Positions 60,721 to 64,000 of a DNA stretch of 64,000 bases are shown here, piece by piece. Position numbers and translations under genes: made by a program. Positions within the stretch are counted from its first letter, which is position 1. Every line of letters starts with the position of its first letter. Under the pieces are notes generated by a model. That model did no database searches. It was not told the origin of the DNA and saw only the letters and a program-made list of their open reading frames with translations. Source of the stretch: Trichodelitschia bisporula (taxonomy: Eukaryota > Ascomycota > Dothideomycetes > Phaeotrichales > Phaeotrichaceae); contig ML996704.1 of the NCBI GenBank assembly GCA_010356995.1, forward strand, positions 702,461 through 766,460. The letters are read 5' to 3'.

Positions 60721-61461
60721 ATGAAATTTCCCGTCGTAAGGCCTCCCGTATCTCCACTCGACAACCCTGATACCCCATAGTTCCGTAGCTCCCCCAGCAA
60801 AGACGCTGTTCCGACCACCATCCGTGTCGTCACTCCCGAGCCCCCGCTGGCCAGCCCAACACGGTCCAACCCCGACCTCCCTCAGCTCTCCGCCCACCAG
60901 CGCCTCTCCCCAATCACCTCACCCGACTTCCTAAACACGTCGGGTGGCTTCCCCTTCACTTCCTCGGCTTCGATGAGGCATAGCCAGACACCTTCTCCTA
61001 GGCTCGATGCCTCCCCGCGCGTCGAAACCTCGCCAAAACCCTCCCGCTCGCAACACAGCCTCACGAGTCTCTCTTCTTTCCTCCCCGGCCGGCGCACCGC
61101 CCCGCCACGCGTCCCTGAGTGCTGGGGCCCGCAGCACGACCGCGTGGTTTGCATGCTTGAGATCGCGGGCGTGCCGCTCGGCGCCATGATCTACCGCCTC
61201 AAGAAGGAGTTTCCGGAGTTGAGAGGCTCGGCGCTGACGGAGGAGACGGTGGATACGAGGTTGCAGATTCTAGATCGTACGGTTGAGTGTGATTATTTTA
61301 AGGAGGGGTTGCTTGTGCTGGATGTTAGGCTCAAGCTGCCGAAGGGGGATGTTGCGCTTAAGACGGCTAGGTCTTGGGCGGAGTTGGGGAGGGAGAGATT
61401 TGCGGCTGGGGAGAGTGCGGCAGGGAGGATAGGGAGTCCTGGACCGGTGGTTATGGAGTAG
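60721..61461 (+). CDS. protein of unknown function
   Basis: Exon 1 is 15 nt (MKFPV, 60721-60735), intron 60736-60780 (45 nt), exon 2 60781-61461; total 231 aa. The N-terminal 115 residues are Ser/Pro/Thr-rich with many SP sites (SPSKD, SPRLD, SPRVE), suggesting regulated phosphorylation. The C-terminal part is compact: PECWGPQHDRVVCMLEIAGV, GAMIYRLKKEFPELRGSALT and LQILDRTVECDYF, ending with a helix. The mix of a disordered front and a short conserved-looking domain is typical of fungal-specific regulatory proteins. I do not recognise the family. Confidence 0.75.
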
Positions 61462-61796
61462 GTGTAGGGAGGATGTAATGAGTGCTGGGCCCGATCATGA
61501 GGCTTTGGGAAGGAGAGGGAGTGGATAATGCTTATGACCTTACTTGTGGACACCTTAGGATAGGGAGCAGTGCTATATGCCTCTGTTGGATGGAATATCT
61601 AGACGTTATATCCCTAGATGAACGAAGTGCGAACTGTTCCGTGTCCATCATAATCACACCGACACACCCCGTATACGGCATCGACGTCACGATATATGCT
61701 TCTCCTTCATACCATGAGAGCATAGATGTTGAGATAGGGGAGTCAGGAATTTAGCCTCGGCATGGGCGAGGCAAGGGCAGGCAAAAAAATCGCATC
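61462..61796. other. intergenic, nothing recognised
   Basis: The 3' flank of the unknown gene up to the tRNA-Thr gene. Confidence 0.5.
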
Positions 61797-61883
61797 TGCC
61801 CTCACGCCGATTTGAACGACGGACCTTCGCATGTACTGTAATCGAGGTACGAGTGCGACGCTCTACCCCTGAGCCATGAGGGC
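61797..61883 (-). tRNA. tRNA-Thr (CGT anticodon), with intron
   Basis: Acceptor GCCCTCA pairs with TGAGGGC (discriminator A); D arm GCTCAGGGGTAGAGC; stem TCGCA/TGCGA around CTCGTA plus A, anticodon CGT; T arm CGTCGTTCAAATCGGCG. A 15-nt intron sits one base 3' of the anticodon. Confidence 0.94.
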
Positions 61884-63713
61884 TTGCTGATGGGTGGGAA
61901 TGGGAGTTTGTGTCGGGCCACAAGGGATGATAGGACGGTGTTTGCAAGCCGCGCGGTTGGGGCGGCGTGTGCTGCGCGAATACCGAGTCCATGAGTTCTG
62001 CTGGGAAGGAGATCTTCGAAAGATGGGATGTAGAGTCCGCGTTTGCTACGCCGGACGACTCGCCGATGATCCTACCGGCGTGCTTCGTCTGGAAGCCGAA
62101 TGTATGGGCCTACGGTGCGGCTTCGGTAAAGGGGCCCAGCCTTTCTGGTAGTGTACCTTGGAGCTCAAGGCTTGAATATGGTCCATAATTTGCTCCGGGA
62201 TGGCTATATAAGCTCTTCATATTCAAAATTTGTCTCCAACTCTCACTGAAAGTCCCTTTCATGTAGCATATGTGTGATGAGGAGCCTGTCCCACGGCTGC
62301 GTGAATGTCAAAAAACACTTACACGGCTGCGGTCCTTAGTGCAATTCGGATCGATGGTCGGCAAAAAAGAAGGAGCAAAAACATACAGCAGTTGGGAGTA
62401 GCTGCTGGTCACCCACGCAACTACTAGTCAACCGGTTCGGAGCTTAACTTCAGTGAGCAGACGGGGCCTGGTGCATTCTCTGATCTATGGCCGCGTTCCG
62501 CATTAGGAAGTCCGGATTAGGGCACCGCCCTCGGCAGCACTTTAATACGGGTTACCTCATCATATTATCCGCGCAAAAATACTGTGCTATGCTTGGCCGC
62601 CTAGATTTGAATTCGAAAACGTCTTATCTCTGACGTGTGTCCGTATCCTTAGCTCAATGAGGAAAGTGCTCAATCTAGACTAGCCTATGCATTGTCATTC
62701 TTGCTAGCCAATATTACCTCCGTCTTGCCGCTAAATCCAGCCCCAGATTTCCTTCAATTGGAAGTTACTGACGCGCTAAGTGATTTTAGATGGGCAGTAA
62801 CATGTGCTCGTCCTGCCTCCGCATTGAACCACAACGCCTCCCTTAAATCGCCCCGTCTTCGGCCCTGTCGCCGGCTCCCCTCTCCAGAACCGGCCCGGTT
62901 GGACCTGCAAGCGAAGTATCATGAGTATCGGAAGGGTCATATCTCAATTAAGCGGGGGCGCCCGTTAGGACCCCTATTCCGTCTTCGCAGTGTCAGCTCT
63001 GCCTCAACGTGACTCAGGCAACCCTACCCCGCACTCCGATTCTCCGAGTGGGGTGGCTAGGGGGCTAAGTGTGGAGTTGTACCGTGGTGAGGGAAGGGAA
63101 GACGAGCCGAGGCAGTGACGCAGGTGGCGAGTGGGTTGGTGGCACGGGTGAAGTTGGTGGCGCGGGTGAAGTTGGTGGCGCGGATGGAGATGGTGGCGCG
63201 GGCGGAGGTGGCGCTCCAGAATCGGGCTCTCTGTAGGGTCTCAGATGACAAAGATAGGATTATCCGCCTAGCATCCTAACGCAATTTCACGTCTTTATCA
63301 ATGGAGGTTAATGAGAGGACATGCTGTATGTGACCGTCTCCCTTTTCCGGCTTGGACCAGGTTGAGCTAGGGCCTGGGCCCGTCTTCGTCAACGCTTTGC
63401 TAGACACAAGAAGCTGGGAGTGGCAAACTTTCAACAAAGCCACCACATTCCATCATATCTTTCTCTGCGTTGTGAAGGAATGGTTAATTCCAGATACTTC
63501 CAGATCCACAATGTATTGAAGCTATTACATCACTGATGGTGATATTTTCATCCGCCATTGCTACTATTTGTAATTACTATTTGTAATTTGAGGATTCGAT
63601 CTCAAAGCTGTCCCATTTCAATACGTAATTCATTGCCACTTCCGCTCTAAAAAAAAGGTATAAGAAGACAACGGGCGCAACGGAGGTGGGTGGGGAGGAG
63701 GTTAAGAGACACT
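61884..63713. other. intergenic, 1.8 kb
   Basis: It includes a 65-codon frame from ATG 61991 to 62188 with normal amino-acid composition but no recognisable domain, an 18-bp tandem repeat at about 63135-63214, and otherwise AT-richer DNA with short overlapping frames. Confidence 0.5.
63135..63214. repeat. 18-bp tandem repeat, about four imperfect units
   Basis: Units of GTTGGTGGCGCGGGTGAA with substitutions run head to tail. No coding role is evident. Confidence 0.8.
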
Positions 63714-64000
63714 TCAGCAAATGAATTCCATGCACAGCACTCGACCAGACAAATATCCCAAGCCAATCTTATCCCCGCGAATGGCGACGGCCCTTGGACT
63801 GCGATAGTCGACTGGAAGCCAAAGACGTCTTTCCGCGCCTATGGTTATCCATTCCTCGATAATTCTGAGACGTGGAGGATCCGATCCGGAACCTGGCGAC
63901 TGCTTGCCGTCCAGCCAGAAGGCCACGGCGCTGATATCCGACTGGCCCTCGAGCGTCTGCAGCGCCTTTCCCGAGCCGGCGTCCCACAGCCTGACCGTCC
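63714..64000 (-). CDS. C-terminal end of a HET-E-like WD40 (NLR-type) protein
   Basis: The frame is open to the right edge of the window, so this is the 3' end of a longer minus-strand gene. It ends the last WD40 unit (TVRLWDAGSGKALQTLEGQS, SAVAFWLDGKQ), then EEWITIGAERRLWLPVDYRS and KIGLGYLSGRVLCMEF, the usual closing module of NACHT-WD40 proteins such as HET-E, fungal NLR-like receptors for non-self recognition. Only the last about 94 residues are here; the NACHT and N-terminal effector domains must lie beyond the window. Whether the gene is intact cannot be judged. Confidence 0.8.
   Translation of the reverse strand, partial: TVRLWDAGSGKALQTLEGQSDISAVAFWLDGKQSPGSGSDPPRLRIIEEWITIGAERRLWLPVDYRSPRAVAIRGDKIGLGYLSGRVLCMEFIC

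Overview
The window looks like nuclear DNA of a filamentous ascomycete (Pezizomycotina); that assignment is an inference. The evidence is very short GT-AG introns (mostly 41-83 nt) with CTAAC/CTGAC-like branch points, intron-containing nuclear tRNAs, a class I hydrophobin, a CFEM protein, two BTB proteins, an RWD-RBR ubiquitin ligase and the C-terminal end of a HET-E-type WD40 protein. I built the exon models by hand from splice motifs and frame closure; each spliced model listed closes in frame. Only protein family recognition was used and no database was searched.

Layout. 0-1.1 kb: two tRNA-Leu genes. 1.4-9.9 kb: two BTB proteins, a basic nuclear-type protein, an aldo-keto reductase with a signal peptide, a WD40 protein and a small CFEM protein. 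10.7-15.6 kb: a membrane acyltransferase with an unusual repeat tail, divergent from a small conserved-looking protein, then a low-complexity protein whose 3' end has been duplicated in tandem. 16.3-28.7 kb: a Gyp7-like Rab GAP, a Mso1-like Sec1-binding protein, an MFS transporter, a third tRNA-Leu and a Puf3-type Pumilio protein. 28.7-43.2 kb: a gene-poor accessory stretch with one protein of unknown function, a tRNA-Gly, a cytochrome P450, a 1.67-kb terminal-inverted-repeat element and a hydrophobin. 43.2-61.5 kb: a dense housekeeping block with an RBR E3 ligase, dolichyldiphosphatase, ATP synthase beta, mitochondrial ClpX, glycogen branching enzyme, a secreted I9-type inhibitor, Pcf11, adenylate kinase and an unknown protein. 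61.8-64 kb: tRNA-Thr, intergenic DNA and the truncated NLR-type gene.

Working relations. Several genes share divergent promoters (BTB/WD40, acyltransferase/unknown, RBR/dolichyldiphosphatase, ClpX/branching enzyme). Gyp7-like GAP and Mso1-like protein both act in vesicle traffic, and ATP2 and ClpX both act in the mitochondrial matrix. I see no biosynthetic cluster around the P450. The most novel-looking item is the unclassified TIR element at 39720-41384, which carries subterminal repeats and a fold-back core. Two N gaps (9675-9712, 36293-36347) fall inside gene models.
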